Counted from the stretch's first letter, positions 18,188 to 28,032 are shown. The stretch is DNA of 64,000 nt from Methanobrevibacter sp. (GCF_017409525.1 NZ_JAFQSO010000011.1:1-64000); one strand, 5' to 3'. Notes: a model not told the origin generated them from the sequence alone. Made by a program: numbers and translations.

Positions 18188-18421
18188 TCATTGTTTATTT
18201 GTTTTTTCAAGGATTTTTTCAGCTACTATTTCCGATGCAATCAAATCATCAACAGTTGCGAGAAAACTTCCTAGGCTTTTGCTATTTATTTCATAATTAA
18301 TGGTTTTGTCGTTAATTTCACTTTCAAGATAATTTTCATTATCAATTTCTAATGAATTATATACCAATAAAGCAGATTCTTTATTTTTATAATTCAGTGT
18401 TAATTTGCCGGCTATTTTCAT
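18188..18421 (-). CDS. pcc1: KEOPS complex subunit Pcc1
   Basis: A 77-residue small alpha/beta protein matching archaeal Pcc1, the dimerisation subunit of KEOPS, which makes the universal t6A modification at position 37 of ANN-decoding tRNAs together with Kae1, Bud32 and Cgi121. Recognition rests on the pattern of strands (KIAGKLTLNYKNKESALLVYNSLEIDN) and the C-terminal helix SLGSFLATVDDLIASEIVAEKIL. It is divergent from the ribosomal protein gene rpl10e. Confidence 0.75.
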   Translation of the reverse strand: MKIAGKLTLNYKNKESALLVYNSLEIDNENYLESEINDKTINYEINSKSLGSFLATVDDLIASEIVAEKILEKTNKQ

Positions 18422-18479
18422 TTTTTCACATTCTTTTCAATAATAAATATTATTATATTTGTTTTCTAAAATAATTCTA

Positions 18480-18657
18480 TCTATCATATTTCTGGAAAAT
18501 ATGGTAACCTTTATTAATAACTTAATTAATATATTTAAGTATTCTATATATTACTGATATATGATTTTTATATAGCTATTGTTGGAATTTACTTATTATA
18601 TAGCTATTTTTTAATTAGACATGTTTATCATGTTATTTTTATTTCGGAGGAATAATA
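18480..18657 (+). promoter_or_regulatory. Tandem TATA-containing repeats upstream of rpl10e
   Basis: A perfect 13-bp direct repeat TTATATAGCTATT occurs at 18568-18580 and 18596-18608. Each copy contains a TATA-box-like core. The spacing of 28 bp suggests two overlapping promoters, or a duplicated promoter element, driving rpl10e. CGGAGG lies just before the rpl10e ATG. Confidence 0.5.
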
Positions 18658-19140
18658 ATGGTTCGTGCTTATACAAGAAGAGATTACATTAGAAAAACCC
18701 CAAATTCAAGAATTGTTCAATATGATATGGGTAACTTAACTGACGAATTTCCAGTGTCTTTAAGTTTAGCTGTTAAAAAACCAGCTCAAATCAGACACAA
18801 CTCTTTAGAAGCTGCAAGGATCGCTTCTAACAGATTAATGCAAAGGGCTGCTGGTAGAATGGGATACCACTTAAAATTAAGAGTATACCCTCACCAAATC
18901 GTAAGAGAAAACCCAATGGCAACCGGTGCAGGTGCGGATAGGGTACAAAGTGGTATGAGAAATGCATTTGGAAAACCAATAAGTGTTGAAGCTATTGTGA
19001 AAAAAGATCAAAGAATCATCACTATTGATTGTCAAGAAAAGAACTTTGAACAAGCTAAAGTTGCATTAAAAAGAGCAGGCATGAAATTGCCGGTTCCATG
19101 CAAAGTCGTTGTTGATAAAGGCGCAGAATTAATTAAATAA
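18658..19140 (+). CDS. rpl10e: 50S ribosomal protein L10e (uL16)
   Basis: Ribosomal protein of 160 residues, the archaeal/eukaryotic counterpart of bacterial L16, which lines the tRNA path near the A site of the large subunit. Clear motifs are [72 protein letters not shown] and the C-terminal [23 protein letters not shown] strong CGGAGG site and adenine-rich spacer precede the ATG. The T-rich tract after the gene probably terminates it. Confidence 0.96.
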   Translation: MVRAYTRRDYIRKTPNSRIVQYDMGNLTDEFPVSLSLAVKKPAQIRHNSLEAARIASNRLMQRAAGRMGYHLKLRVYPHQIVRENPMATGAGADRVQSGMRNAFGKPISVEAIVKKDQRIITIDCQEKNFEQAKVALKRAGMKLPVPCKVVVDKGAELIK

Positions 19141-19327
19141 GTTTTTTAATTAATTTCTTTTTCTACTTTTTTTTATTTTTATTATAACATTTTTTTTACC
19201 AATTTTCTAATTTTATAATTAAATATTTAAACTTTAAAATTAAAAAATAATACATAGTATTGACGTTGTTTTTTCTATCTAAACTATTGTCAATTTAGTT
19301 ATATTTTAATCCAAGAGGTTATATTTC

Positions 19328-21604
19328 ATGTATGTTGTAAAATTTGAGGATTTAAATAAATCCGATATTGGAATTGCAGGTGGAAAAGGTGCTAATTTGG
19401 GTGAATTAACTCAAGCGGGTATTCCAGTACCACCAGGTTTTGTAGTAACTGCAGAAACTTATGAAAAATTCATGGAAGATGCAGGAATTAATGATAAAGT
19501 TATGGATATTCTTGATAAAATTGACATTAATGACACAAAAGCTCTTCAAGCTGCTTCTGAAGAGATCAAATCCATTATTAATGAAAGTCCTATTCCTGAA
19601 GACATGATTTTGTTCATTACCGAAGCTTATAATCAACTTTGTCAAAGAGTTGGTGAAGATGATACTGATGTAGCTATTCGTTCTTCAGCTACTGCAGAAG
19701 ACTTGCCTGAAGCTTCTTTTGCAGGTCAACAGGATACTTTTTTACACGTTTCCGGAAATGATGAAGTAATTGAGTATATCAGAAAATGTTGGGCTTCCTT
19801 GTTTGAAGCAAGAGCTATCTTTTACAGGGAAGAAAATAACTTTGAGCACTCAAAAGTATACATTGCCGTCGTTGTTCAAAAAATGGCTAATGCAGATAAA
19901 GCAGGTGTAATGTTTACTGTAAATCCATCAACCGGTGAAGAAATAGCTTTAATCGAAGGGTCATGGGGCCTTGGAGAAGCTGTTGTATCTGGAGATGTTA
20001 CTCCTGATAACTATCAGGTTGATAAAAAAGACAATGAAATCATCAATGTTACAATTAGTGATAAAAAGGTAATGTACACTAATGATGAAAATGGAACCAG
20101 TATTAAAGTGGATGTTCCGGAAGACAAGAGAAATGAAAGGGTCTTATCCGATGAAGAGCTCATCGAATTAACTGAGATGGGTAAAAGAGTTCAAGCTCAT
20201 TATGGTGAACCGATGGACACTGAATGGGCATTTGAAAAGGGAGACCTGTTCTTATTGCAGGCAAGACCTATTACCACTTTAGGCGATGTGGATGAAGACC
20301 AAAATGACGATGCTTCAGAAGATGTAGGTGATGTTCTTGTTAGAGGTCTTGGAGCAAGCCCTGGTATGGCATCCGGTGTAGTTAAAATTGTTTTAGACAT
20401 CGATGAATTGGATAAAATTGAAGACGGCGACATTATGGTAACAACCATGACCACTCCTGATATGGTTCCGGCCATGAGAAGAGCAAGCGGTATTGTAACT
20501 GATGAGGGCGGTGTAACTTGCCATGCATCCATCATTTCCCGTGAACTCGGAATTCCATGTGTTGTTGGAACTGGCGATGCTACCACTACTTTAAAAGAAA
20601 ACACAGGTGTTACTTTGGATGGTAAAAAAGGATTGGTATTTGAAGGAATTTCAGAAACCAAATCTGAAGAAGTAGCAACCGTAACTGTAGGAGAAGCACC
20701 AATTATCACAGTCACTGAAGTAAAAGCCAATGTAAGTATGCCTGAAGCAGCTGAAAAAGCAGCCGCTACCGGTGCAGACGGGGTAGGTTTGCTCAGAACC
20801 GAGCATTTAATGTTAACATCTGGTATTCACCCAGGCAAATTCATTGCTGATGGAAATGAAGATGAATTAATAGATACAATTGCCGACAATGTTATGATTG
20901 TGGCAGATGCATTCTATCCAAAACCAGTATGGTATAGGACATTGGATGCTCCTACTGATGAGTTTATCACATTGGAAGGTGGAGAAAACGAGCCTAGAGA
21001 ACATAATCCAATGCTTGGTTGGAGAGGAATTAGAAGAGAACTCGACCAACCTGAAATCCTTAAATGCGAATTCAAAGCTATTAAAAAATTGCATGAAAAA
21101 GGATACACCAACATTGGTATTATGATACCATTATCACAAAATCCTGAAGAGCTTAAAAAAGCAAAAGCGCTCTGTTCTGAAATTGGATTTGAACCTCACA
21201 AGGATGTTGAGTTTGGTATGATGGTAGAAATTCCAGCAGCCGCAATCATGATTGATGAGTATATCAAAATAGGACTCGACTTCGTAAGTTTGGGAACTAA
21301 CGATTTAACTCAGTACACCCTTGCAGTTGACAGAAACAATGAGTTTGTAGCAAAACACTATTCTGAAGAACACCCTGCAGTAATGAAACTGATTGAAAGA
21401 ACAATCAGAAAATGTGCTGAAGCCGGTGTTAAATGTAGTATTTGTGGTCAAGCAGGTAGTGTGCCTCACATTGTTGAAAAACTTGTTGGATTTGGAATTA
21501 CAAGCGTATCATCAAACACCGATGCTATCGCTGATGTGAGAAAAACTGTCGCTAGAGCTGAACAAAAAATTATTCTTGACGCTGCTCGTAAACGTTTAGA
21601 ATAA
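19328..21604 (+). CDS. ppsA: Phosphoenolpyruvate synthase
   Basis: Converts pyruvate, ATP and water to phosphoenolpyruvate, AMP and phosphate, the entry to gluconeogenesis in a methanogen that fixes CO2 to acetyl-CoA and pyruvate. The 758 residues show the N-terminal ATP-binding domain (GGKGANLGELTQAGIPVPPGFVVT), the phosphohistidine domain with GGVTCHASIISRELGIPCVVG near residues 397-417, and the C-terminal PEP-binding barrel ending with SICGQAGS, where the cysteine is catalytic. CAAGAGGTT precedes the ATG. Confidence 0.96.
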   Translation: MYVVKFEDLNKSDIGIAGGKGANLGELTQAGIPVPPGFVVTAETYEKFMEDAGINDKVMDILDKIDINDTKALQAASEEIKSIINESPIPEDMILFITEAYNQLCQRVGEDDTDVAIRSSATAEDLPEASFAGQQDTFLHVSGNDEVIEYIRKCWASLFEARAIFYREENNFEHSKVYIAVVVQKMANADKAGVMFTVNPSTGEEIALIEGSWGLGEAVVSGDVTPDNYQVDKKDNEIINVTISDKKVMYTNDENGTSIKVDVPEDKRNERVLSDEELIELTEMGKRVQAHYGEPMDTEWAFEKGDLFLLQARPITTLGDVDEDQNDDASEDVGDVLVRGLGASPGMASGVVKIVLDIDELDKIEDGDIMVTTMTTPDMVPAMRRASGIVTDEGGVTCHASIISRELGIPCVVGTGDATTTLKENTGVTLDGKKGLVFEGISETKSEEVATVTVGEAPIITVTEVKANVSMPEAAEKAAATGADGVGLLRTEHLMLTSGIHPGKFIADGNEDELIDTIADNVMIVADAFYPKPVWYRTLDAPTDEFITLEGGENEPREHNPMLGWRGIRRELDQPEILKCEFKAIKKLHEKGYTNIGIMIPLSQNPEELKKAKALCSEIGFEPHKDVEFGMMVEIPAAAIMIDEYIKIGLDFVSLGTNDLTQYTLAVDRNNEFVAKHYSEEHPAVMKLIERTIRKCAEAGVKCSICGQAGSVPHIVEKLVGFGITSVSSNTDAIADVRKTVARAEQKIILDAARKRLE

Positions 21605-21663
21605 TCTTTTTATTCTTTTTTTTATTTTTATTTTTATCAATGATTAGTTAGTTAGGTTGTTTT

Positions 21664-22821
21664 ATGCAAGATGAACCAGTAGATAAAGAAGACATATTAA
21701 AAGAATTATCTGAACTTCATAATTTGGATTATGATTATTCTGATGGTAGGATTTTAGGGTCAATGTGCACTGAAGCGCATCCATTCGCAAAGGAAGTTTA
21801 TTGCAAATTTCTTGATACAAATTTGGGTGATCCTGGCCTATTTAAAGGAACAAAACATATTGAAGAGGAAGTCATTAAATCTATTGGTGAATTATTGTCT
21901 TTAGATGTTGCTTATGGAAATATTGTGACTGGAGGTACTGAAGCCAATATTATGGCCATTCGCGCCGCCAGGAATCATGCAAGAAAATACAAGGGAATTG
22001 TTGATGGGGAAATAATCATTCCGGAATCAGCTCATTTTTCATTTAAAAAAGCTGCAGACATGCTGAATTTGAAAATTGTTGAGGCTAAACTGGATGATAA
22101 TTATAAAATTGATGTTGATGAACTGAAAAATGTTATTTCTGATAAGACTGTAGCAATTGTGGCTATTGCAGGCACCACTGAATTGGGTTTAATTGATCCT
22201 ATTGAAGAGATTTCAAAGATAGCTTTTGACAACAATATATATTTCCATGTAGATGCTGCATTTGGAGGATTTTCCATTCCTTTCTTAAGAAAAAAAGGTT
22301 ACGATTTGCCTATTTTCGATTTTTCATTAGAGGGCGTTTGTTCTATAACTGTCGATCCTCATAAAATGGGATTGGCGCCAATTCCTGCTGGAGGAATAAT
22401 TTTTAGAAAAGAGGAATATCTGGAAGTCATGGCTGTTGATTCTCCGTATCTCACAGTTAAAACTCAATCCACTATTGTGGGAACCCGTTTGGGCGCATCT
22501 TCTGCAGCTACTTATGCAATAATGAAATATTTTGGTAAAAAGGGATACTGTGAGTTGGCTGAAAGTTTAATGGAGAACACTAACTATTTCTACGACGGCT
22601 TAATTGAAATCGGGTATGAGGTAGTTTGCAAACCCGAATTGAATATCATCGCTTTTAACCATCCTGATATGGAAACCAATGTTCTTGCTGAAAAATTAGA
22701 AAAATTAGGTTGGAAAGTTTCTGTTGCTAAATGCCCTAAATCCATTAGGGTAGTTTTAATGAATCATATTAAAATCAATCATATTAAAGAATTATTAGAA
22801 GATTTAAAAGAAATATATTAA
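21664..22821 (+). CDS. mfnA: L-tyrosine/L-aspartate decarboxylase MfnA
   Basis: PLP-dependent decarboxylase (385 residues) that makes tyramine for methanofuran and, by decarboxylating aspartate, beta-alanine for coenzyme A. It starts with the family pattern [30 protein letters not shown], has [15 protein letters not shown] near residue 84, the aspartate DAAFGGF and the PLP-lysine motif [16 protein letters not shown] near residues 234-248. GGTTG precedes the ATG. Confidence 0.95.
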   Translation: MQDEPVDKEDILKELSELHNLDYDYSDGRILGSMCTEAHPFAKEVYCKFLDTNLGDPGLFKGTKHIEEEVIKSIGELLSLDVAYGNIVTGGTEANIMAIRAARNHARKYKGIVDGEIIIPESAHFSFKKAADMLNLKIVEAKLDDNYKIDVDELKNVISDKTVAIVAIAGTTELGLIDPIEEISKIAFDNNIYFHVDAAFGGFSIPFLRKKGYDLPIFDFSLEGVCSITVDPHKMGLAPIPAGGIIFRKEEYLEVMAVDSPYLTVKTQSTIVGTRLGASSAATYAIMKYFGKKGYCELAESLMENTNYFYDGLIEIGYEVVCKPELNIIAFNHPDMETNVLAEKLEKLGWKVSVAKCPKSIRVVLMNHIKINHIKELLEDLKEIY

Positions 22822-22824
22822 CTT

Positions 22825-23199
22825 TTAATCTTCTGAAATGTCTTCAACATACATTAAAGGATAATTGAGTTCTTCAATAAACTCAATTCTTATTATTGCT
22901 GTGATGTCATCCACTTTTGTGTAAATTTTAACGTCCAGCATATCGCCAGTAAGGGAAGTGTATTCGAATTCAGTCATTGATTCTTCAAGTTTGTCAAATC
23001 GAATATTCACTTTCACATCTTCAATAGCGGGCTGTAATTTTAAGGATTCTTCCATACTTGTCTCTAAGCTATTTTTCGTATTTTTATTCACGGGAGTTCC
23101 AACAAACTGGTGGAATAATGCTCCCATGCTGATAGCTCCTTCAAATATGGCTCTTTCTCTTGTTGTTATATTTGAAAAATATTTTTTATCAACATCCAT
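22825..23199 (-). CDS. mptD: Archaeal dihydroneopterin aldolase MptD
   Basis: A 124-residue protein with TTRERAIFEGAISMGALFHQFVGTPV, the hallmark of the archaeal dihydroneopterin aldolase MptD (formerly DUF381). It cleaves the side chain of dihydroneopterin during tetrahydromethanopterin synthesis. Its ATG overlaps the stop codon of the upstream sortase gene by one base (TAATG), with the ribosome site GGAGGA inside the end of that gene, so the two are translated together although their functions appear unrelated. Confidence 0.88.
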   Translation of the reverse strand: MDVDKKYFSNITTRERAIFEGAISMGALFHQFVGTPVNKNTKNSLETSMEESLKLQPAIEDVKVNIRFDKLEESMTEFEYTSLTGDMLDVKIYTKVDDITAIIRIEFIEELNYPLMYVEDISED

Positions 23200-23921
23200 T
23201 ATAATCCTCCATTCAAAAAGTTTATCTTGTCATATATGAGCTCGGACGGTATTGGATTTATGCAGCAGTAGAATAATATTGCTGATATGATTATCACGGC
23301 GGCTAATATATAATACCTTTGCTCCTTGGAGAAGAAGTAACTGAAAACCAATCCTACAATTAAAAATATCGCACTTATTATTATGGCATTTGATTCTTGG
23401 GGATTGTCCTCTAGGATTTCTGTATTGACGGGATTTGTGTCGCTTAATTCTCCTTGCACAATTAACCTATTTTCAGTAGATCCTATTGGGTCGCATGTAA
23501 TTAAATATAAGTAATCTCCTCCTTCTTGGGCATTGAGAGTGTATGTGGCGGGCACTACAGTTGAATTTATAACGGTATAGTTTAACTCGCCAACTCCTGG
23601 CCATTCGAGAAGCAATGTATCTCCAGCAGATAATTCGTTAAGTCTTAAAAATGGCGATCCCTGAAGTGTTCTATGTCCAAAGAGCAGCACGTCCCCTTCC
23701 AGTGGGGGGTATGATGATTGCTCGCATAACACTCCTTGAGATAAAGATTCATTGTTTATTTTTTCGTTAACGCCTATTGAGGGGATTACAATTGTCGGCG
23801 CTTCAATATTCCTTTCTACAGCAATTTTGGAGGAGAAATAATTAACTTCGCCCATTGCATATAATCCTATAATAATTATACATATGATTATAATTATTGT
23901 TGAGATAGTTGGCCTTTTCAT
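23199..23921 (-). CDS. Sortase
   Basis: A 240-residue sortase. A signal-anchor helix lies at about residues 6-25. The sortase domain follows with the catalytic histidine in LLFGHRTLQG, cysteine in YLITCDPIG and arginine in ENRLIV. Two further hydrophobic segments lie at the C-terminus (about 183-201 and 207-224), an arrangement seen in class E/F-like archaeal sortases. It should cleave and attach LPxTG-like surface proteins to the pseudomurein wall or to each other. No obvious substrate gene is in the window. It is the likely first partner of mptD. Confidence 0.88.
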   Translation of the reverse strand: MKRPTISTIIIIICIIIIGLYAMGEVNYFSSKIAVERNIEAPTIVIPSIGVNEKINNESLSQGVLCEQSSYPPLEGDVLLFGHRTLQGSPFLRLNELSAGDTLLLEWPGVGELNYTVINSTVVPATYTLNAQEGGDYLYLITCDPIGSTENRLIVQGELSDTNPVNTEILEDNPQESNAIIISAIFLIVGLVFSYFFSKEQRYYILAAVIIISAILFYCCINPIPSELIYDKINFLNGGL

Positions 23922-23959
23922 ATTATCAATTTTGTTAATTGCTATATATAATAATTTTT

Positions 23960-25129
23960 TCAGTTGGAATATGTGTTGTTAATTTCCTTCACCATCCAGT
24001 TTGGAGCATTTGAAGTTGGTATTGTCAGGATTACATTTTCCATATTGTTTATTAGGAAATTAACTTTGTCTCGAGGGGTTTCAAGTAAAATCATATATTC
24101 TGCATCTAAATCCCCTAAGTTAATTTGACGTTCATAATTTGATAATTTGACTCCGTAATTCTTCAGTAATTTGATTGTTTGTTTTTCATTATATCCTTTG
24201 ATAATTGACCCTTTTAGAAGCTCAAGCACGTTTGATGAAAAGCTTTTTGTATTTTCAGTAGGATAAGTGGTGTTTCCTCTCACATGAATCTTTGATTTTG
24301 AATATTGTGAATCAATTTCTCCATTTTCTTCATATCTCAATATTGATAAAACAGTGCATCCACTTATTTCAGGGCTTGTTGTGTTGTTGGTAATGCCATC
24401 TTCCGTATAATTTGTGTTTAGATAAACATCCACTACACTTCCAACATTTATGAGCCCCGCTCCCGCTTGAAGTCTAGAAACAAGTATAGGTACCGTAACG
24501 GTATTCGGTTTTTCAAATTTTAATTTTGATAAAACGGTAGCATCATTTTCATTAATAATTTTCATGGCTTCATCACTGTTCATTAGAACATCTTTACTTT
24601 CATTTTTATAGGTGAGCATTGTTCTATTGAATGCATCCTTATTTGATTCAACGGATTTTTTGTGATACGATTTCCAGTCTTTTGTTGCGGGTGTGATGAT
24701 GTTTATGCTTTCCACTTCCTGTGAACTTCTGGCGTCGTTAATTTTATTTTCTAAAACTAATGCGTTGCCGGATGTTACTAAAGGGCCGGAATATAAATCA
24801 TGAAGTTCGTTTAGTTTTGTTGTTTTTGCAAGGGCCAGCTCTTCTTGTTGGGGCTGGTAAATTAAAAAATAATATGCAGAGATTATCAAGGTAATCAAAA
24901 TCAATGTTGTTATAATTAGTCCAATTTTCCTTTTCTGCTCATCTTCTGTCATGTTTGTTGCTTTTGGACTTAAATAAACTCCAATTTTGCGATTTAGTTT
25001 TTTCAACGGACTTAATTCGTCTTTTTTCGTTGGTTTTTTCAGATTTTGGTCACGATATTTTTGTTTTATATCTTTTGTTTGTTCAAAACCTTTTGGAAAC
25101 AATGGATTTCTTGGTTTTTTATTATTCAT
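23960..25129 (-). CDS. Membrane-anchored DUF515-like protein
   Basis: A 389-residue protein with a basic, proline-rich cytoplasmic N-terminus (1-65), one transmembrane helix (about 70-90) and a long extracellular part containing a strand-rich domain (TVTVPILVSRLQAGAGLINVGSVVDVYLN near 205-235) that recalls the SAF-like domain of pilus proteins such as CpaB. I believe this is the methanogen family DUF515, but cannot confirm that here. It sits upstream of the sortase gene on the same strand (39 bases). Together they may belong to cell-surface assembly. GGAG precedes the ATG. Confidence 0.6.
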   Translation of the reverse strand: MNNKKPRNPLFPKGFEQTKDIKQKYRDQNLKKPTKKDELSPLKKLNRKIGVYLSPKATNMTEDEQKRKIGLIITTLILITLIISAYYFLIYQPQQEELALAKTTKLNELHDLYSGPLVTSGNALVLENKINDARSSQEVESINIITPATKDWKSYHKKSVESNKDAFNRTMLTYKNESKDVLMNSDEAMKIINENDATVLSKLKFEKPNTVTVPILVSRLQAGAGLINVGSVVDVYLNTNYTEDGITNNTTSPEISGCTVLSILRYEENGEIDSQYSKSKIHVRGNTTYPTENTKSFSSNVLELLKGSIIKGYNEKQTIKLLKNYGVKLSNYERQINLGDLDAEYMILLETPRDKVNFLINNMENVILTIPTSNAPNWMVKEINNTYSN

Positions 25130-25181
25130 GGTTTCTACTCCTAACGGTTATTAAAAGTAGATGGTTAATTTAATTGGAGTG

Positions 25182-25883
25182 TTATAAGTAGTTTTTAATT
25201 AAATTAATTATTAGGTAGTATAAGCAGAATAATAACAATAGTAGTGCTGGTATATTAATATTAAACAAAACAATTTTTATTGGGAGGATTAACAGTACGA
25301 TTAATATGCAGGATATCACTAGTGTTGGAATGTTATCAAATTTAGGATAGATAATTGTACTGATCATTATTAAAGAAATGATAACACTTAAGACTAATGC
25401 AAGATATGGGTTGTATAATCCGCTTAGATATAATGTGGCAATGATGAATGCAATTCCTGGAATCGGGAATCCAATAAAATCTCTTGTATTAATTTTATCG
25501 GCAATAACATTATATCTTGTTAATCTTAAAACTCCGCAAATAACAATGAATAAGCTAACTAGTATTCCAATCTCCTGGACAATAGTTGGGGTGGTGTTAA
25601 TAGTTGAATATACAAATACTGCTGGTGCAACGCCAAAGGATACAACGTCTGATAGGGAATCTATATTTTTTCCAAATCCTAATGAGTCATCTCTGTTGGC
25701 TTTTCTTGCTACCCAACCATCTACTGAGTCAAACATGATTGCAAATATCATTAATAGTGCGGATAATTCATAATTGTTATTAATTGAATTTACTATTGAT
25801 AAAAATCCACAGCTCATGTTTAATAATGATATGATGTCGGATATCGCTATAAATTTTTTAATATTTGTATCTTCAATTTTCAT
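25182..25883 (-). CDS. pssA: Archaetidylserine synthase (CDP-alcohol phosphatidyltransferase)
   Basis: Membrane enzyme of 233 residues that condenses CDP-archaeol with serine. The motif DSVDGWVARKANRDDSLGFGKNIDSLSDVVSFG near residues 51-83 is the full CDP-alcohol phosphatidyltransferase signature (D..DG..AR........G...D...D). About six hydrophobic helices follow. The start is the ATG at 25883, six bases after GGAG. A TTG two codons upstream is unlikely to be used. In Methanobacteriales this gene makes the serine polar lipids of the membrane. Confidence 0.88.
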   Translation of the reverse strand: MKIEDTNIKKFIAISDIISLLNMSCGFLSIVNSINNNYELSALLMIFAIMFDSVDGWVARKANRDDSLGFGKNIDSLSDVVSFGVAPAVFVYSTINTTPTIVQEIGILVSLFIVICGVLRLTRYNVIADKINTRDFIGFPIPGIAFIIATLYLSGLYNPYLALVLSVIISLIMISTIIYPKFDNIPTLVISCILIVLLILPIKIVLFNINIPALLLLLFCLYYLIINLIKNYL

Positions 25884-26288
25884 GTTCAACTCCAGTAATA
25901 CTTTTTACTTCATATGTTATTAACTTTATCTTTGTTTTTGTCTTATTTTTATTTATATTTATTTCTAATTATTTATAAGTGTTATTTTTCTAGGAAGTTA
26001 TTATTTTTTTTATTTTTTTAATATTCACTTATTGCCTTGTCTATTTTTTTCATTTGTCCATGTTATTATTTAGTTTGGTTTAAAATTTGTGATTTTTCAA
26101 CTAATTTTGATAATTTAACTCAAGAAAGATAAAATATATATAATAATATTTTTAATAAATATTTATTGTTAGACTTTAAATAAATGACTTAAATTTCTTT
26201 AATTTTAAGTGTTAGATTTAATTTTTCTGAATTTTAAGCCATTGTTTTTAGTAAATGATAATTATATTAATGTATTGCGAGTAGTTAA
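25884..26288. promoter_or_regulatory. Divergent AT-rich intergenic region
   Basis: About 400 bases with no credible gene, RNA or mobile element. It must hold the minus-strand promoter for pssA and the plus-strand promoter for the gene at 26289. A TATA-like AATTATATTAATG lies at about 26260-26272, but it is very close to the start codon; ATATATATAATAATATT near 26133-26149 is an alternative. A loosely repeated TGTTAGAnTTTAA occurs near 26167 and 26208. Nothing more definite is visible. Confidence 0.4.
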
Positions 26289-26927
26289 ATGATAGAAAAT
26301 AATATACGTGTACTTAGGCAAGCTGCAAAGGTTACATCAAATAATGATTTTAAGGTTGAAAAAAATTGGTGTGTTATTGCAGGCAATGTCGAGTTGGTGG
26401 ATGAAATGGCTTATAAAGCTATACTGTCCAATGCAAACATTAAAATTCTGTTTCGAGAACACGTAATATTAAACGATGGTAAATTGGATAAAAAATTTGA
26501 TTTTATCATGCTTTATGGTAATTCTATAATTATCAATGATTTCAAGAATGATGCTAAAAAATATGGTGGAGCATATGTTCGGATACCTCGTAACTATTTA
26601 TCCGATGAAAATAATTTGATGGTGTTTGTTGGACCGGATGATGTGATTAGGCGAGCTTTATCCACTATTATCAAATCAAAAATTCAATTTAAAATTCTTC
26701 AAAAATCTCAAACTACTAGTTTCATTGATATCGATATAAATAATGAAGTTAGATTACCAAATTTCATCAAATCTGCTTTAAAACCATTCTACAATGCAAA
26801 TGAAGTTGTTTTAACAACTCTCATCATATCGGTTAAGGATGATGCAAATGTTGAGAAGGTTCAAAGCATAGCTACATCTAATAGAATATTCGTTATAGAT
26901 TTTAAAGACATTGTAACGGAGGACTAA
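26289..26927 (+). CDS. Unknown protein translationally coupled to MreB
   Basis: A 212-residue soluble protein that I do not recognise. It alternates short beta strands and helices (WCVIAGNVELVDEMAYKAILSNANIKILFREHVILNDG and NLMVFVGPDDVIRRALSTIIKSKIQFKIL) and has no membrane segment or cysteine motif. Its stop codon lies two bases before the mreB start, and GGAGG for mreB is in its last codons. This points to a partner or regulator of the MreB-like filament. The start has no clear ribosome site. Confidence 0.7.
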   Translation: MIENNIRVLRQAAKVTSNNDFKVEKNWCVIAGNVELVDEMAYKAILSNANIKILFREHVILNDGKLDKKFDFIMLYGNSIIINDFKNDAKKYGGAYVRIPRNYLSDENNLMVFVGPDDVIRRALSTIIKSKIQFKILQKSQTTSFIDIDINNEVRLPNFIKSALKPFYNANEVVLTTLIISVKDDANVEKVQSIATSNRIFVIDFKDIVTED

Positions 26928-26929
26928 CC

Positions 26930-28003
26930 ATGAATATTTTTGGAAAAGACGAGGAAGTACCACAAGTTGATAATGTAAGAGTTATCAGCAATAGTTTAGG
27001 AATTGATTTAGGAACTTTAAATACAGTAATTGCAAAACCTTCAGGTGACAAATTTGATTTATATCAAATCCCATCTGTCGTTGCTGTGAAAAAAGATGAC
27101 CCGTCAGAGGTCTTAGCTGTTGGAGAAGAAGCTAAAAGAATGCTTGGAAGAACTCCTGAGGACATTCTTGCTGTAAGGCCATTGAAAAAAGGTGTTATTG
27201 AGAATGTTGTACAAGCGCAAGCTTTACTTATTAAAGCAATGCAGATTGGTATTAATGAAGGGGAAAGTGTTGGAAGAATTGTTATTGGTATTCCTGGTGA
27301 TGCATCAGAAGTAGAAAAGAATGCTGCTGAAGAAATTGGTAGGAAAGCTGGAGCTCAAAATATATTGGTCATTAGTGAAGGTTTGGCTGCTGCAATTGGT
27401 GCCGGTTTACCTATTGCTGAACCTAACGGTACAATGGTCGTTGATATTGGTGCAGGATCAACTGATATTGTAATAATTTCTCTTGGAGGCATTAACGATA
27501 TTGAAACTGTCAGATGTGGTGGTGACGATATTGATAATAGGATTGTTGAGCTTGTAGCCGAAAAATATGATGTAGCAATCGGTATTCATGATGCGGAATC
27601 TGCAAAAATTGAAGTTGGTATGGTCCATTGCAGTGAACAAATTGAAAACTTAAGTGTTGAAGTTATTGGTAAGTCTTTAGAAACAAACAGGCCTAAAAAA
27701 GTGGTTATTGACTCCATGTTAGTTGCTGATGCTGTAGAACCTTACATGCAGAAGATTGTAGACGGTTTAAATGTGATTTTGGAAAGATTATCTCCAGAAT
27801 TGATGATGGGTGTTTACAATAATTCTGTTGCAGTTGGGGGAAGTTCAAGACTCCGTGGTTTAAAAGAAAGGGTTTTCGATGAAATAGGAATTCCTATAGA
27901 AATTTCTGATGATCCAATGACTGTAGTAGCAAAAGGAACTGCTATTGTAGCTGCAGAACCTCTTGCATTAGAGCCAGAAGTCCGTCTTAGGGCAATGAAA
28001 TAA
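26930..28003 (+). CDS. MreB-like actin-family protein
   Basis: A 357-residue actin homologue. Phosphate 1 is SLGIDLGTLNTVIAKPSG near residue 22-40, phosphate 2 is GTMVVDIGAGSTDIVIISLGGI near 166-187, and the adenosine motif is VAVGGSSRLRGLKERV near 304-320. An N-terminal extension of about 20 residues precedes the fold. MreB-like proteins occur in Methanobacteriales, which have a pseudomurein wall, and are thought to guide rod growth as in bacteria. GGAGG seven bases before the ATG and the two-base gap couple it to the preceding unknown gene. Confidence 0.9.
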   Translation: MNIFGKDEEVPQVDNVRVISNSLGIDLGTLNTVIAKPSGDKFDLYQIPSVVAVKKDDPSEVLAVGEEAKRMLGRTPEDILAVRPLKKGVIENVVQAQALLIKAMQIGINEGESVGRIVIGIPGDASEVEKNAAEEIGRKAGAQNILVISEGLAAAIGAGLPIAEPNGTMVVDIGAGSTDIVIISLGGINDIETVRCGGDDIDNRIVELVAEKYDVAIGIHDAESAKIEVGMVHCSEQIENLSVEVIGKSLETNRPKKVVIDSMLVADAVEPYMQKIVDGLNVILERLSPELMMGVYNNSVAVGGSSRLRGLKERVFDEIGIPIEISDDPMTVVAKGTAIVAAEPLALEPEVRLRAMK

Positions 28004-28032
28004 ATAAATTCTTATTTATTTCTCTTTTTTTT
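27998..28032 (+). terminator. Terminator after mreB-like gene
   Basis: AAATAAATAA (27998-28007) pairs with TTATTTATTT (28012-28021), overlapping the stop codon, and CTCTTTTTTTTT follows. It is an AT-only stem with a good U-tract. Confidence 0.6.

Noticed and set aside
25884-26288. Possible small RNA or tRNA in the large AT-rich gap
   Set aside because: No TTCGA-type T-loop, cloverleaf, or stable GC stem could be found by eye.
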